A DNA stretch of 60,652 bases. Source: an uncultured Eubacterium sp. (GTDB lineage Bacteria; Bacillota; Clostridia; Lachnospirales; Lachnospiraceae). Location of the stretch: contig CANDMI010000014.1 of assembly GCA_947385775.1 (NCBI GenBank), forward strand, positions 1-60,652. The letters run 5' to 3'. This document shows positions 1-8,883 of this stretch, one piece after another. The notes beneath the pieces were generated by a model. That model was not told the origin of the DNA. It did no database searches and was given only the letters and a program-made list of their open reading frames with translations. The position numbers and the translations under genes are program-made. Position 1 is the first letter of the stretch. The number at the start of each line of letters is the position of its first letter.

Positions 1-73
1 TTAGAAATTGCTCTTTCAAAAAAGGCAATGCTTTCTGGACGGGGATACCTTGAGTGATCAATATCTTCTTCAT
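1..73 (-). CDS. N-terminal fragment, possible 2-hydroxyacid dehydrogenase family
   Basis: An ATG at 73 on the minus strand opens a frame that stays open to the window edge. It begins MKKILITQGIPVQKALPFLK. A start of the type MKKILITQ-x-IP is common in D-isomer-specific 2-hydroxyacid dehydrogenases such as phosphoglycerate dehydrogenase. Only 24 residues are visible, so the family is a guess. The ATG lies just after the stop codon of the broken penicillin-binding-protein frame and has no clear Shine-Dalgarno sequence. It may be coupled to that frame, or it may be part of the same decayed region. Confidence 0.3.
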   Translation of the reverse strand, partial: MKKILITQGIPVQKALPFLKEQFL

Positions 74-74
74 T

Positions 75-609
75 CTAATCCGTAAGAAAAATATTGTTTT
101 GTTTATAACCGACTGGCAGGATATACTTCCGGTTCAATTCCCTGCATTTCTCGTCTAATGGCAATACCCGCAATGCCGTATGTTTTAGCGTATCACTTAA
201 CGTAAGCTCCACGCCAGCTTCTCTTTTAAGGAAAAATGCCTCATTTTCAAAGCTGATATTCCCCGCAGCAGTATCAAACGCTGTCTGGTACTGCACCACG
301 TTTCTTTCCTCTTGATCTCCGAATGGCATAAAGGGATACTCGCAGGGGTTCTACATCATAAGAGATAAGTGTGGTTGTCATGTTATGTACTTCTATTCCT
401 TCATAGATAGCTGAATTGCGCTTTATAAAATCCTCCTCACTGATCTGTCCAGATGCATCCACGTCAAGCATTTGATATATTTTCTTATAATTCTGCTCTG
501 AAATATAATTCATATATGTGAAAAGCGATTTATCCGGTTTGGTCAGATTGCTTCCCGTTTTAGCTAAAATCAGCATATATACTGCCATACCAAATGTAGT
601 TGCTCCCAT
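75..609 (-). pseudogene. penicillin-binding protein fragment (MecA_N/NTF2-like domain), frameshifted
   Basis: Two overlapping minus-strand frames together read as the N-terminal NTF2-like (MecA_N) domain of a class B penicillin-binding protein. The first part (609 down to about 310) has YKKIYQMLD, SEEDFIKRNSAIYEGIE. The second (329 down to 75) has FDTAAGNISFENEAFF. In intact proteins these motifs follow one another in one frame. Here a frameshift near 300-350 separates them. The transpeptidase domain (SxxK, SxN, KTG) is absent, because the second frame ends at 75. It cannot be a working cell-wall enzyme. The region is AT-rich relative to the rest of the window and lies beside a broken integrase, which suggests a decayed acquired island. 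The family call rests on motif memory only. Confidence 0.6.
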
Positions 610-725
610 AGTGCCTAAAATTCGTTCTTCGTCCAGCTCAAGTCAAGTAAAATATGTTATGAAGTCAGCTAAAACACATATACAATATTTTTTTAAGGCG
701 AATTACAAATAAAGGAGACTTAACA

Positions 726-1574
726 ATGCACATTTTACAAGCACATATTAAAAATTATTTAGAGTATTGCAATACTCAAAAATGTTTAGATGCAAAAACG
801 CTAAAAGCATATCGAATTGATTTGCGACAATTCTCTGAACAGCTTACAACCTCGGATACCACAGAAATCACTTCATTTGAATTAGAAAATTATATAGCAG
901 AGCTTCATCAAAATTACAAACCTAAAACTGCAAAACGCAAAATTGCTTCTGTAAAAGCCCTATTCCACTTTCTTGAGTATAAAGAGATTATTGACCGAAA
1001 TCCTTTTAGCAAAATACAGATACGTTTTCGGGAACCTATAATTTTGCCAAAAATAATACCATTACATACCGTTGAGATGTTTCTATCTACAATATACAAA
1101 CAGCGCCAAGAGGCTAAGACAATATACCAGAAACGAAATGCCCTACGGGATGCCGCCGTTGTAGAACTCTTATTCGCTACTGGTATGAGAATTTCTGAAC
1201 TTTGCTCATTGAAGAATAAAGACGTAAATTTACATGATGGTATAGTCTTGATTTACGGAAAAGGCGACAAGGAACGACGAATTCAAATAGGAAATAACTC
1301 CGTGATTCATATTTTGAAAGAATATAAAGAAAACTTTTATACAGAAATTCAAGCCCGCCAACACTTTTTTGTAAACCAGTCCGGCAAAAACCTATCTGAT
1401 CAGGCAGTTCGCAGAATGATAAACAAGTATGCCTCCCTTGCTTCCATAGACTTACATATTACACCCCATATGTTCCGCCATACTTTTGCCACAAGCTTCT
1501 TAGAAGCAGATGTGGATATACGGTTTATTTAGGAAATGTTAGGGCATAGCTCTACAAATTTTTTAATATTTTAA
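726..1574 (+). pseudogene. tyrosine recombinase/integrase, truncated by a nonsense codon
   Basis: This is a XerC/D-like phage-type integrase. The N-terminal SAM-like core-binding domain covers about residues 1-100, with the catalytic domain after it. The catalytic Arg (TGMRISELC), the Lys of the beta-hairpin (GKGDKERRIQI) and the HxxR box (HMFRHTFAT) are present. A TAG at 1530-1532 interrupts the reading where a Gln is usual. In the same frame EMLGHSS continues, and a second stop comes at 1572-1574. The region that should carry the nucleophilic Tyr is missing, so the protein is catalytically dead even if the first stop is read through. The ATG at 726 has a good AAAGGAG site at about 711-717. 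It is probably the remnant of the enzyme that moved the neighbouring low-GC DNA. Confidence 0.85.
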
Positions 1575-1589
1575 GAGCAATCTTATTGA

Positions 1590-1757
1590 ACCCGAGATAC
1601 ATTATACAAGGAGGTACAGGATGCTGCCGCTCAAAATAAAGAATTGCAGAGAATCTGTGGTATGAAGCAGGAAGAATTTGCTGCAATCATTAAACCTGAA
1701 TTATTTACGCCGGCATGCTCGATACCGTGTCAAGCCGCTTTAGTATTGTGTTTTTAG
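1590..1757 (+). pseudogene. orphan coding remnant of unknown family
   Basis: A frame without a plausible start runs to a TAG at 1755-1757. It reads like real protein (for example TRDTLYKEVQDAAAQNKELQ, then CGMKQEEFAAIIKPELF). I do not recognise the family. It directly follows the broken integrase and is probably the 3' end of another gene lost when the island decayed. An AGGAGG-like sequence at 1609-1614 precedes an ATG in another frame that gives only 14 codons. Confidence 0.3.
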
Positions 1758-1866
1758 CCATTTGGCGTTTTCATCCAATAGGTGAAACAATTTTATACAA
1801 AAAGAGCTTCAGATTTGCTATAATTATGTTGGCGGGCAACTGCGCATAAAGCAAAGGAGAAGCCCT

Positions 1867-2145
1867 ATGCCCATGAGCGAAATCAGAACAGCGCTCAAAA
1901 ATAAAGTCTTTACATTCAAAATACTGCTTATCTTTCTTTTTGCTTTCATTCACTTTCTCCTCTCCGCCTGCTCTGCTAAAATTTCTTTGGGCAAAGCAGG
2001 CTGCGCTGGTTATTCTTTATTGCTTTGTTATTTTTATTGTCTTTTTCAGCGTTTTCCCACCGAATTTCGCGGTAACCGTCGCTTTTCCAATTTTTTTTGC
2101 CGTGATCGTGCCGTCATTTTTAATGGAAAGGACGGACGGGTTTGA
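1867..2145 (+). CDS. possible truncated membrane-anchored ORF with its own SD and -10
   Basis: An ATG at 1867 is preceded by AAAGGAG (about 1853-1859) and by a TATAAT at 1819-1824. The first ~33 residues look like a short basic N-terminus plus one membrane segment (FTFKILLIFLFAFIHFLL). After about 1965 the frame runs antisense into the 3' end of the CAP-domain gene, and its composition stops looking like protein. The likely reading is an intact 5' end (promoter, SD, first helix) of a gene whose remainder was deleted and replaced by the downstream convergent gene. It could also be chance. No known family is recognised. Confidence 0.25.
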   Translation: MPMSEIRTALKNKVFTFKILLIFLFAFIHFLLSACSAKISLGKAGCAGYSLLLCYFYCLFQRFPTEFRGNRRFSNFFCRDRAVIFNGKDGRV

Positions 2146-3504
2146 CGACTTCCACTTGGTGTCGAGGATGATTCCCTTTGACAGACCGCTGCCGCTGAAG
2201 CGGATTTCACGGGTGACAAATAATTGCTCATTCCTGCCTTTTTTGATGGACGTCGGTGCACTCAGATTGGCCTTCCCAAGCGAGCTGGTACGAACCTCCA
2301 TCGCTTGTATCACTCGCCCCTTGAGGGCTGACTGCTGTTCAGGCAAACTTAGGGTTTTTGATCTACGCTTCAGCTCGCGCAATTCCTCCATGCTTTTCAC
2401 ACCGTAAAGCCGGTACAGATCATCCAGGCTATCCAGTCCGTCCGGCCGGTCAGGGATAAACATCCCCTCCCAGTCGCTGTCATCCCAGTCCGTATAATTG
2501 TTTCCACCCTGAAATTCCCGTACCGTGTCAAGCACATCATCTAAGACGCTTGCCTGGCTTGTAAATTCAGCGGCAACCCCATAGTCGCCGGGTGACTGAT
2601 AAAATCCACTGATACCCACATGCGTATTGCGCGGTGAAATCAGAGCCGTATAATGTCCTACAACTTTTCCCTTGTTTTGGTTCTGCTTTACCCAATCATT
2701 CTTTTCCTCATACCACTGCTCAATTCCATGCATAATACCACTGCTGTTCCACGCGAGGCATCCGCCCCATGCTACGATGCCGTTATGCGTGACGGACACG
2801 CTGTCTCTTCCATTTGGCCGGGTATGGCTATGCCTCACCGTAGACTCTGCCGCACGGATCTGGGCAATCCACTCAAGATCAGACGACCACTTGATCGGCA
2901 CATAGTCGTCCAGTGTCAATTTCCTATTGTTCTTTACCGGACTCGGGTAGCCTTTTTCGCATGCCTCATAGCGTATTTCGTTTATGCGGGCTAAAATCTT
3001 TTTCTTTGCGGCGCTTTCATATGTACCCCTGATACCCAGGAGCATACAGCCCTTCGCTGCGTTTTCCACATTTGTCTTCCGTGCAATGACTGTCATATCC
3101 AGCGGAATATACTTCACGGTGACAAGTACGGAAGTCGTATCGTAATAGCCCTTTCTTCCGACGATCTTCGCCGTGCCGGAGCCGACTGCTTCCACTTCGA
3201 CATGAGCGCGTCCCCCGTCTTCCGACAGCTTTACGTTCAGGACCCTGTTATTGGTCGAGCTCCATTTAAAGCCGTCTGTACAATCGTAGTCCGCCCCTTC
3301 CTCGTCCGTTCCGATAAAAACAAGCTTTTTCGTTTCCCCTACATTCATTGACAGATCTCCATCCTCCCTGAATGTAAGAACCTCCGTGACTTTTGCCGAA
3401 TCTGAAGCTGCCCGCGCTTGTACAGCCGGGACTCCCGCCGCGAGAACCGCAGCGGCAAGTAAAATCCCTGTAATTTTTTTTATTGTCTTAATTATTTGTT
3501 TCAT
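2017..3504 (-). CDS. secreted CAP (SCP/PR1)-domain protein with Big2 Ig-like domains
   Basis: This 495-residue protein has an N-terminal signal peptide (basic start, hydrophobic run, AxA around residue 30). A first Big2-type Ig-like domain covers about residues 40-130 (SSTNNRVLNVK, GSGTAKIVG). A CAP domain follows at about 190-320, with a HSHTRPNGR motif, an EQWYEEKNDW helix and a GHYTALISP...HVGISG core. A C-terminal Big2 domain lies at about 412-493 (KWKSSNPSVLSIKNDGT, GKATVTAKFGGKT). CAP proteins of gut Clostridia are extracellular and mostly of unknown function. The Big2 modules usually space or bind at the cell surface. No sortase motif is seen at the C-terminus. It is last in a three-gene minus-strand series of secreted proteins and follows the previous gene after about 50 bases. 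Confidence 0.85.
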   Translation of the reverse strand: MKQIIKTIKKITGILLAAAVLAAGVPAVQARAASDSAKVTEVLTFREDGDLSMNVGETKKLVFIGTDEEGADYDCTDGFKWSSTNNRVLNVKLSEDGGRAHVEVEAVGSGTAKIVGRKGYYDTTSVLVTVKYIPLDMTVIARKTNVENAAKGCMLLGIRGTYESAAKKKILARINEIRYEACEKGYPSPVKNNRKLTLDDYVPIKWSSDLEWIAQIRAAESTVRHSHTRPNGRDSVSVTHNGIVAWGGCLAWNSSGIMHGIEQWYEEKNDWVKQNQNKGKVVGHYTALISPRNTHVGISGFYQSPGDYGVAAEFTSQASVLDDVLDTVREFQGGNNYTDWDDSDWEGMFIPDRPDGLDSLDDLYRLYGVKSMEELRELKRRSKTLSLPEQQSALKGRVIQAMEVRTSSLGKANLSAPTSIKKGRNEQLFVTREIRFSGSGLSKGIILDTKWKSSNPSVLSIKNDGTITAKKIGKATVTAKFGGKTLKKTIKITKQ

Positions 3505-3554
3505 ATGCTTTTACACCAGTAACTTTCTCATTCTTTCGTTCAAAGCATCTCCGT

Positions 3555-6014
3555 TTAATAATTCAACGGCAAAAGCTTACTCTTGCAATCGTGATCCTTA
3601 CAATCTGCGCCCTTTCCGTATTTCCCCGTTATTCCTGCGGCGTCAAACGCGCACTTGGTTCCATCGGCATCCTGATACCACAGGGACACATGGCTTGGGC
3701 TGCCCGGATTGCTGCTCATAGAGCCCATGCCAATCCACACGCCTTCCCCGTCTGCAAACGTATTCCCGTCAAACAGATAAGGCAAGTTAAGCTCCTCCTT
3801 CGCAACATCCTTTAAAATCTCGGCCGCATAACAGTCTGTAATTCCGCCCTGGAAAGCCATGATGCGGGAGAGCGTTACATCTTCAAACATCCAATATTCT
3901 AGAATTTTGCCTTCAACCGACCAATCCTTCCAGTAGGTCGGATTCGAAAATGGAAATGTCGCCTCACTATCGGGATAATGAGTCGTCGCATTGATATAAC
4001 CGCAAATCTTTCCTATTTTATTCCCGTTTGACATCTCTTCTGTCCACAGCTGCGCCTCAATCCGCTCCCTCACCCGCTTGTACAGGGCAAGGTCATAGGC
4101 CGCGCTCACGTCCTTCAGATTGTTGTTTGTTGTGCCAAGATAGATATAGTCCACGACCGCTCCGTCCTTTTTCGCGATGACTTTTACCACTCTCGTGCCC
4201 GGGCCCACGTTTACCGTGATTGTCTTTCCGGTGACTTGAAGCTCACTGCAGGGCTTCGGCCCCTCATCGTTGTACGCAAGCACGATCTTTTCCGGATATT
4301 TTGAATTCCGGTTGATCTGGCCTGTTGCGGACGTTACCGTCACCCTCGGCTCCGTCCACGCGACGCCCATATCGGTAAACATTTTCGCATAGGCGTTAGC
4401 CGTCGCGTCCTGAGCTTCAAACGTCATGTGCGCATCCAGCCAGTCCTCATCCGAATTGCTGAAAAAATGAACGGAAAGGGATGCCGTCCCGTCCGGTTTC
4501 CTCACGTTGGCATAGGCTGTCTTTTTGTAGGGGTTTTGCACCGGAAGGCAGTCAAATCCGTAGGCGGTCGCTTCTTCGTATGCAACGATCACGCCACCGA
4601 CGTACTGACTTGTAATCGGATAATGCTCCTCATCTCCGGCCGCGTTGAGGTAAATTTTTGTCCAGCCCGGCTTTAAGCCCGTTATGGAGCCATCCGGGCC
4701 AAATGAGACGACCCCTTCCGTCAGCGCTTCAAATGTCACCTCGCCGTACGCTCCGGAAACGTCTATGTGCTGGCTTTTTCCAACGTGCATATATTCGTTT
4801 TCTAGCACGGCCGTAATCTTTTGGTTACTCTTATATTTCTTTTTTACGGTTATTGTCCCCACATAATATTTATTATATGGCTTGTGGGTATCGTCCCCGT
4901 CCGCCCATAAATAAATGGTCGTCTTTCCCTCTTTGAGGGCGGTCATCGTCAAATCCTTGCTGATGGAGACGATCCCTTCTGTGGTAAAGTTCCACGTCAG
5001 GTCGCCGTATGCACCGGTAATCTTGATTTTCTGTGTTGTTCCGATAACCATTGTCTTGTCGATTGTCACATTGATTTCCTGAGCTTCCTTTTCTTTTTCC
5101 TTGACGGTAATCTTTGCGATCGGATAACGATCGTACGCCTGGTGGTTATCATCCCCACCGGCGCTAAGATAAACCGTGGCGGAGCCTGTCCTAAGGGCGG
5201 TAATGGAGCCATCCTTGCTGATGGAGACGATCCCCTTTGGGAAATCCTCATACGTCACTTCGCCGTAGGTTCCGGAAACGCTTATTTTTTGACTCTTTCC
5301 GATCTCCATCGTAGTATCCGCCACTGAAGCTTTAATGGATTGAACCTCTTTATGGATGGTGAACTGCTTTGTGATGGTTCCGCGGTACGCTCCAATACCG
5401 GTGATGGTGACGGTCGCCCTCCCGGCGTTTACATTGTTTGCATACGTTACCTCATAATCCATTCCTTCGGTCAGAGAAATGGAATATACGGCGGGCCTGA
5501 TTTCCTTGCCGGTATAATAATAGACGCTTTGAAAGGAAAGATCAAAATCATCCTCGGACAGCGGATTTGCGTCGCCGTCATCCGTATCCCCGCCAGTCAC
5601 GATACCGCCGTCGGTAGGATAATTCTTTGTCCGGATATTTTTTATGGCGCTCCATTTGCCGTAAGTTTTCCTGCTCCCGGCAGTCCTTACCGCACGCACC
5701 CTTACGTAATAGTTTTTGCCCTGCGCCAGCTTCGAAAAGGAAACGGACGTCTTTTTTCCGGACACGGTTTTTAACTGCTTTTCTTTTGAAAATTTTTTGT
5801 TTGCGGCAGTTTGAACTTGATATTTTGCCGCTTTAGAAACCTTTTTCCATGAAACCTTGATCTTTCCCGCGTCTGTGTTTTGAATCGATTTTATGGTTCC
5901 TTTTTTTGGAGCGGCTGCGGCTGCCGTCGGCGCGGGAGAGCTGACTCCAAAGCATAATGATACGATCAGCGCTAAAAGCATGGTTTTTGCAACCCATATT
6001 TTTTTCTTCATCAT
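3555..6014 (-). CDS. large secreted protein: Fn3, three Big2 repeats, transglutaminase-like C-terminus
   Basis: The protein is about 819 residues with a signal peptide. An Fn3-like domain sits at about 40-130 (KIKVSWKKVSKAAKYQVQ, KNYYVRVRAV). A linker rich in Asp and Gly and a YDG-like module (TGKEIRPAVYSISLTEGMDY) follow. Then come three repeated Big2-like units at about 225-310, 315-400 and 400-485, each with a [ST]GxYG-[DE][LV]T-[YWF] core and a GDD/GDE-H turn. The C-terminal 300 residues end in ITDCYAAEIL, SHVSLWY and KCAFDAAG, which could be the Cys-His-Asp triad of a transglutaminase-like fold. That assignment is mine and needs a profile test. The start is set at the ATG of MMKKK; an upstream TTG is less likely, and the ribosome site is weak. 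The gene lies 47 bases downstream of the PPC/Fn3 gene. Confidence 0.8.
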   Translation of the reverse strand: MMKKKIWVAKTMLLALIVSLCFGVSSPAPTAAAAAPKKGTIKSIQNTDAGKIKVSWKKVSKAAKYQVQTAANKKFSKEKQLKTVSGKKTSVSFSKLAQGKNYYVRVRAVRTAGSRKTYGKWSAIKNIRTKNYPTDGGIVTGGDTDDGDANPLSEDDFDLSFQSVYYYTGKEIRPAVYSISLTEGMDYEVTYANNVNAGRATVTITGIGAYRGTITKQFTIHKEVQSIKASVADTTMEIGKSQKISVSGTYGEVTYEDFPKGIVSISKDGSITALRTGSATVYLSAGGDDNHQAYDRYPIAKITVKEKEKEAQEINVTIDKTMVIGTTQKIKITGAYGDLTWNFTTEGIVSISKDLTMTALKEGKTTIYLWADGDDTHKPYNKYYVGTITVKKKYKSNQKITAVLENEYMHVGKSQHIDVSGAYGEVTFEALTEGVVSFGPDGSITGLKPGWTKIYLNAAGDEEHYPITSQYVGGVIVAYEEATAYGFDCLPVQNPYKKTAYANVRKPDGTASLSVHFFSNSDEDWLDAHMTFEAQDATANAYAKMFTDMGVAWTEPRVTVTSATGQINRNSKYPEKIVLAYNDEGPKPCSELQVTGKTITVNVGPGTRVVKVIAKKDGAVVDYIYLGTTNNNLKDVSAAYDLALYKRVRERIEAQLWTEEMSNGNKIGKICGYINATTHYPDSEATFPFSNPTYWKDWSVEGKILEYWMFEDVTLSRIMAFQGGITDCYAAEILKDVAKEELNLPYLFDGNTFADGEGVWIGMGSMSSNPGSPSHVSLWYQDADGTKCAFDAAGITGKYGKGADCKDHDCKSKLLPLNY

Positions 6015-6061
6015 GTACAATTCTTTCTGTCAGATCTGGTTCAGGACAGATCCCTCCTCTT

Positions 6062-7174
6062 TTAATTTTTAATGACTACCGCCTTTTTGCCGCTCCACTT
6101 TCCGTAATCCTTCATGCCGTTTACCACCGTATAGGCGCGAACCCGGACATAATACTTCTTATTTTTCTTAAGTCCGTAATATTTTGCGCTGGTAATGGAA
6201 GGATCATAGCTGTTTTTCATCAGGCCGCTGTCCTTGAAATCCGACTTCGTAGAATACCACACCTCGTAACCTCTGGCTCCGGACACCTTTCCCCATTTTA
6301 CCGTCATCGTTTGATACGATACATTTTTCACGCTCTTTAATTTCGGAGCCGCAGTGTTCTTCTTCTTGTAGTCAATTGTAAAAGTATAAGAACCCATGCC
6401 CTTGTTCACATCTTTTTTCGCAATGGCGAGATAGTATGTGCCCGCCTTTACAAGCATCGGCTGGGAAACCTTGCTGCCTTTATATAAGGTATTTGTGTAG
6501 GTTGGATTCACGGAATCGTCGTATACGCCAAAGGTAACATCATCAGACGTGGAATTTGTCAGATTTAACGTGATCTGGCCAGCCGCAGGCGCCTGGAATT
6601 TGAAATAATCGATATCGTCGTTTGCCGCGAGCACGCCCTTGTATTTTTTTTGTAAACTGATCTCAGGGGCGCTCGATGCCATGTCGTTGTTGGAATCCTG
6701 GGTTTCGACGAAGCTCTCGCCTGCGACGTCCATGTTTGCCACGAAGGAGAATGACACGTCATCGGAATATTGTACGGCCATATAATAGCTTCCGCCGGTC
6801 AAATACAGGTCATTCCAAGATGCGCCGCGCTCATATGTTTGCAGCGTATAAATTTCTGTCTGCGAGGCGTCATAGAATTTTAGATAGCATGTATGTACGG
6901 CATAGTTTTTTTGGAGTGTCAAATCCAGCTTTCCTGCCTCATCCAACGAAAACTTATAATACCGCCTGCCGCCGCCATCTGGAAACGAGCCGGCCATGGA
7001 CGTTCCAAACACCAGCGGTCTTGCCGTCGCAAAGCTGGTATTGGTCTGCGTAGGAAGCGCCGCATCCTGTGCATAAGCCGTTTGCCGCGTAATGGGCAGC
7101 TCCACCGCCGTCCCAAACGCCGTAAACGCCGCTAGAAGTCCCGCCATCGCTCTTTTCTTGAATCCTTGTTTCAT
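6062..7174 (-). CDS. secreted protein with two PPC-type domains and a C-terminal Fn3 domain
   Basis: This protein has 370 residues and a signal peptide that ends near AYA (residue 35). Two bacterial pre-peptidase C-terminal (PPC)-like beta-sandwich units lie at about 45-155 and 160-270. The first shows RYYKFSLDEAGKLDLTL; the second shows IDYFKFQAPAAGQITLNL and a GTYYLAIAK strand. An Fn3 domain covers about 275-370 (TMTVKWGKVSGARGYEVWY, KYYVRVRAYT) and resembles the Fn3 of the next gene downstream. No catalytic domain is seen, so it is a surface or secreted binding/adhesion protein. AAGGAGG stands before the ATG at 7174. It is the first gene of the minus-strand secreted trio and probably has its promoter in the shared divergent region 7175-7498. 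Confidence 0.8.
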   Translation of the reverse strand: MKQGFKKRAMAGLLAAFTAFGTAVELPITRQTAYAQDAALPTQTNTSFATARPLVFGTSMAGSFPDGGGRRYYKFSLDEAGKLDLTLQKNYAVHTCYLKFYDASQTEIYTLQTYERGASWNDLYLTGGSYYMAVQYSDDVSFSFVANMDVAGESFVETQDSNNDMASSAPEISLQKKYKGVLAANDDIDYFKFQAPAAGQITLNLTNSTSDDVTFGVYDDSVNPTYTNTLYKGSKVSQPMLVKAGTYYLAIAKKDVNKGMGSYTFTIDYKKKNTAAPKLKSVKNVSYQTMTVKWGKVSGARGYEVWYSTKSDFKDSGLMKNSYDPSITSAKYYGLKKNKKYYVRVRAYTVVNGMKDYGKWSGKKAVVIKN

Positions 7175-7291
7175 AATTTCCAGTTCCTCCTTATTTAATG
7201 TGTGTATGCATTACGAGTTGTATATATGGTATCACTTGTACATCAATTATGCAAGAGTTGGATTTTGTACGGATTTACAGATACAGCAACC

Positions 7292-7319
7292 TTGTAATTA
7301 CCTTGCAAACTGTGATAAT
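7292..7319 (+). promoter_or_regulatory. candidate promoter in the divergent gap before the purine operon
   Basis: The 324-base gap between the secreted gene and the purine permease is AT-rich. TTGTAA at 7292-7297 and GATAAT at 7314-7319 are 16 bases apart on the plus strand. The leader to the permease start would be about 175 bases. I could not recognise a purine riboswitch or other named aptamer in it. Confidence 0.4.
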
Positions 7320-7498
7320 AAATTATTTTTGGAATAAAAATTTTTTAGCAAATAAGTTGCAATTTATTCAAAATGATGGTAATATGGATAAAATGAATTT
7401 TGTTATTGTTAAATTTGCACGATTATCCTGGTGGCAAAATGGTTGGGGAACGGGAAAATTAGCAGCGTGCCAGGAGAGGGAAAGGGGGAACAGTAGTT

Positions 7499-8854
7499 AT
7501 GAGCAACAATTTAGGCGCGGCTGGTTCAGGGCCGTTGTTTCAGGTGGATGGGAAGCCGTCGGTGGGGCAGGCGTTTCCGCTGGCGTTGCAGCATGTGGTA
7601 GCGATGATTGTGGGGTGTGTGACTCCGGCGATCATTGTGGCAGGCGTGGCGGGGCTTTCCGAAAGGGATTCTGTAATTTTGATTCAGGCCGCGCTCGTAA
7701 TGTCGGCGCTGACGACGCTGGTGCAGCTTTATCCGGTGATCAAATTCGGACGGTTTTCCATTGGCTGTGGGCTTCCGGTAATTATGGGGATCAGCTTTGC
7801 CTATGTGCCGACGATGCAGGCCATTGCCGGGGAGTTTGATATCGCGACGATTTTGGGGGCGCAGGTCATAGGCGGCGTGATCGCGGTCTTGGTGGGGATT
7901 TTTATTAAGCAGATCCATAAGTTTTTCCCACCGCTGATCACAGGCACGGTTGTGTTTGCGATTGGACTTTCTCTATATCCGACGGCGATTAATTATATGG
8001 CAGGGGGAGTCGGGAAGGAAGATTACGGCTCGTGGCAGAACTGGTTTGTGGCAATTGTCACGTTGATCGTGGTGACGGTATTGAACCATTATGGGAAGGG
8101 GCTTTTAAAGCTGGCTTCGATTTTAATTGGGATTATAGCGGGGTATGCGCTGGCGCTTTGCTTTGGGATGGTGGATTTTACGGCAATCGCAAATGCGTCC
8201 TTCTTCCAGCTTCCGATACCGATGCATTTTGGCATCCGTTTTGAGCCGTCTGCCTGCGTTGCCATCGGGATTTTGTTTGCGATCAATTCCGTGCAGGCCA
8301 TTGGGGATCTGTCCGCGACAACGACAGGCGGGCTTGACCGTATGCCGACGGAGGAGGAATTAAGCGGCGGGATTGTGGCAAGCGGTATCTGCAATATGTT
8401 CAGCGCGGTTTTTGGCGGGCTGCCGACCGCCACTTACAGCCAGAATGTGGGAATCGTAGGCTCCACAAAGGTAGTGGCAAAGCGGGTGTTTGGAATGGCT
8501 GCGGGCATTCTTTTGATCGCGGGGCTGATCCCGAAATTTTCATCCGTATTGACGACGATCCCATACTGCGTGCTGGGCGGGGCTACGGTATCGGTGTTTG
8601 CTTCCATCGCGATGACGGGCGTGAAGCTGATCGTGACTGCCCCGATGAATTTTCGAAATACGACGATCGTCGGCCTTGCGATCGCCCTGGGCATGGGGAT
8701 TACCCAGGCAAATGCGGCGCTTGCGTTATTCCCGGACTGGGTGACGACGGTATTTGGAAAATCTCCGGTTGTATTGGCGACGATCGTATCGGTTATTTTG
8801 AATTTAGTCCTGCTGAAAAATAAGGAAATGGAAAAGGCGGAAGGGCTGCGGTAA
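7499..8854 (+). CDS. purine (xanthine/uric acid) permease, NCS2 family
   Basis: This 451-residue polytopic membrane protein belongs to the nucleobase:cation symporter-2 family (PbuX/XanQ/UacT type). About 12-14 hydrophobic segments alternate with short loops. The N-terminal signature (QHVVAMIVGCVTPAIIV) and the NCS2 motif QAIGDLSATT are visible. The family imports xanthine, uric acid or related purines with a cation. The substrate is inferred from the downstream genes, which degrade purines. The ATG at 7499 follows AAAGGGGG. It is the first gene of a run of same-strand genes to 17872, with a 29-base gap to ssnA. Confidence 0.9.
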   Translation: MSNNLGAAGSGPLFQVDGKPSVGQAFPLALQHVVAMIVGCVTPAIIVAGVAGLSERDSVILIQAALVMSALTTLVQLYPVIKFGRFSIGCGLPVIMGISFAYVPTMQAIAGEFDIATILGAQVIGGVIAVLVGIFIKQIHKFFPPLITGTVVFAIGLSLYPTAINYMAGGVGKEDYGSWQNWFVAIVTLIVVTVLNHYGKGLLKLASILIGIIAGYALALCFGMVDFTAIANASFFQLPIPMHFGIRFEPSACVAIGILFAINSVQAIGDLSATTTGGLDRMPTEEELSGGIVASGICNMFSAVFGGLPTATYSQNVGIVGSTKVVAKRVFGMAAGILLIAGLIPKFSSVLTTIPYCVLGGATVSVFASIAMTGVKLIVTAPMNFRNTTIVGLAIALGMGITQANAALALFPDWVTTVFGKSPVVLATIVSVILNLVLLKNKEMEKAEGLR

Positions 8855-8883
8855 AAGATTATCATAAGGAAAGGGGAAGGCAA

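Noticed and set aside
7175-7498. Possible purine riboswitch before the permease
   Set aside because: No three-way-junction core of the purine aptamer was found; only a promoter-like pair is supported.
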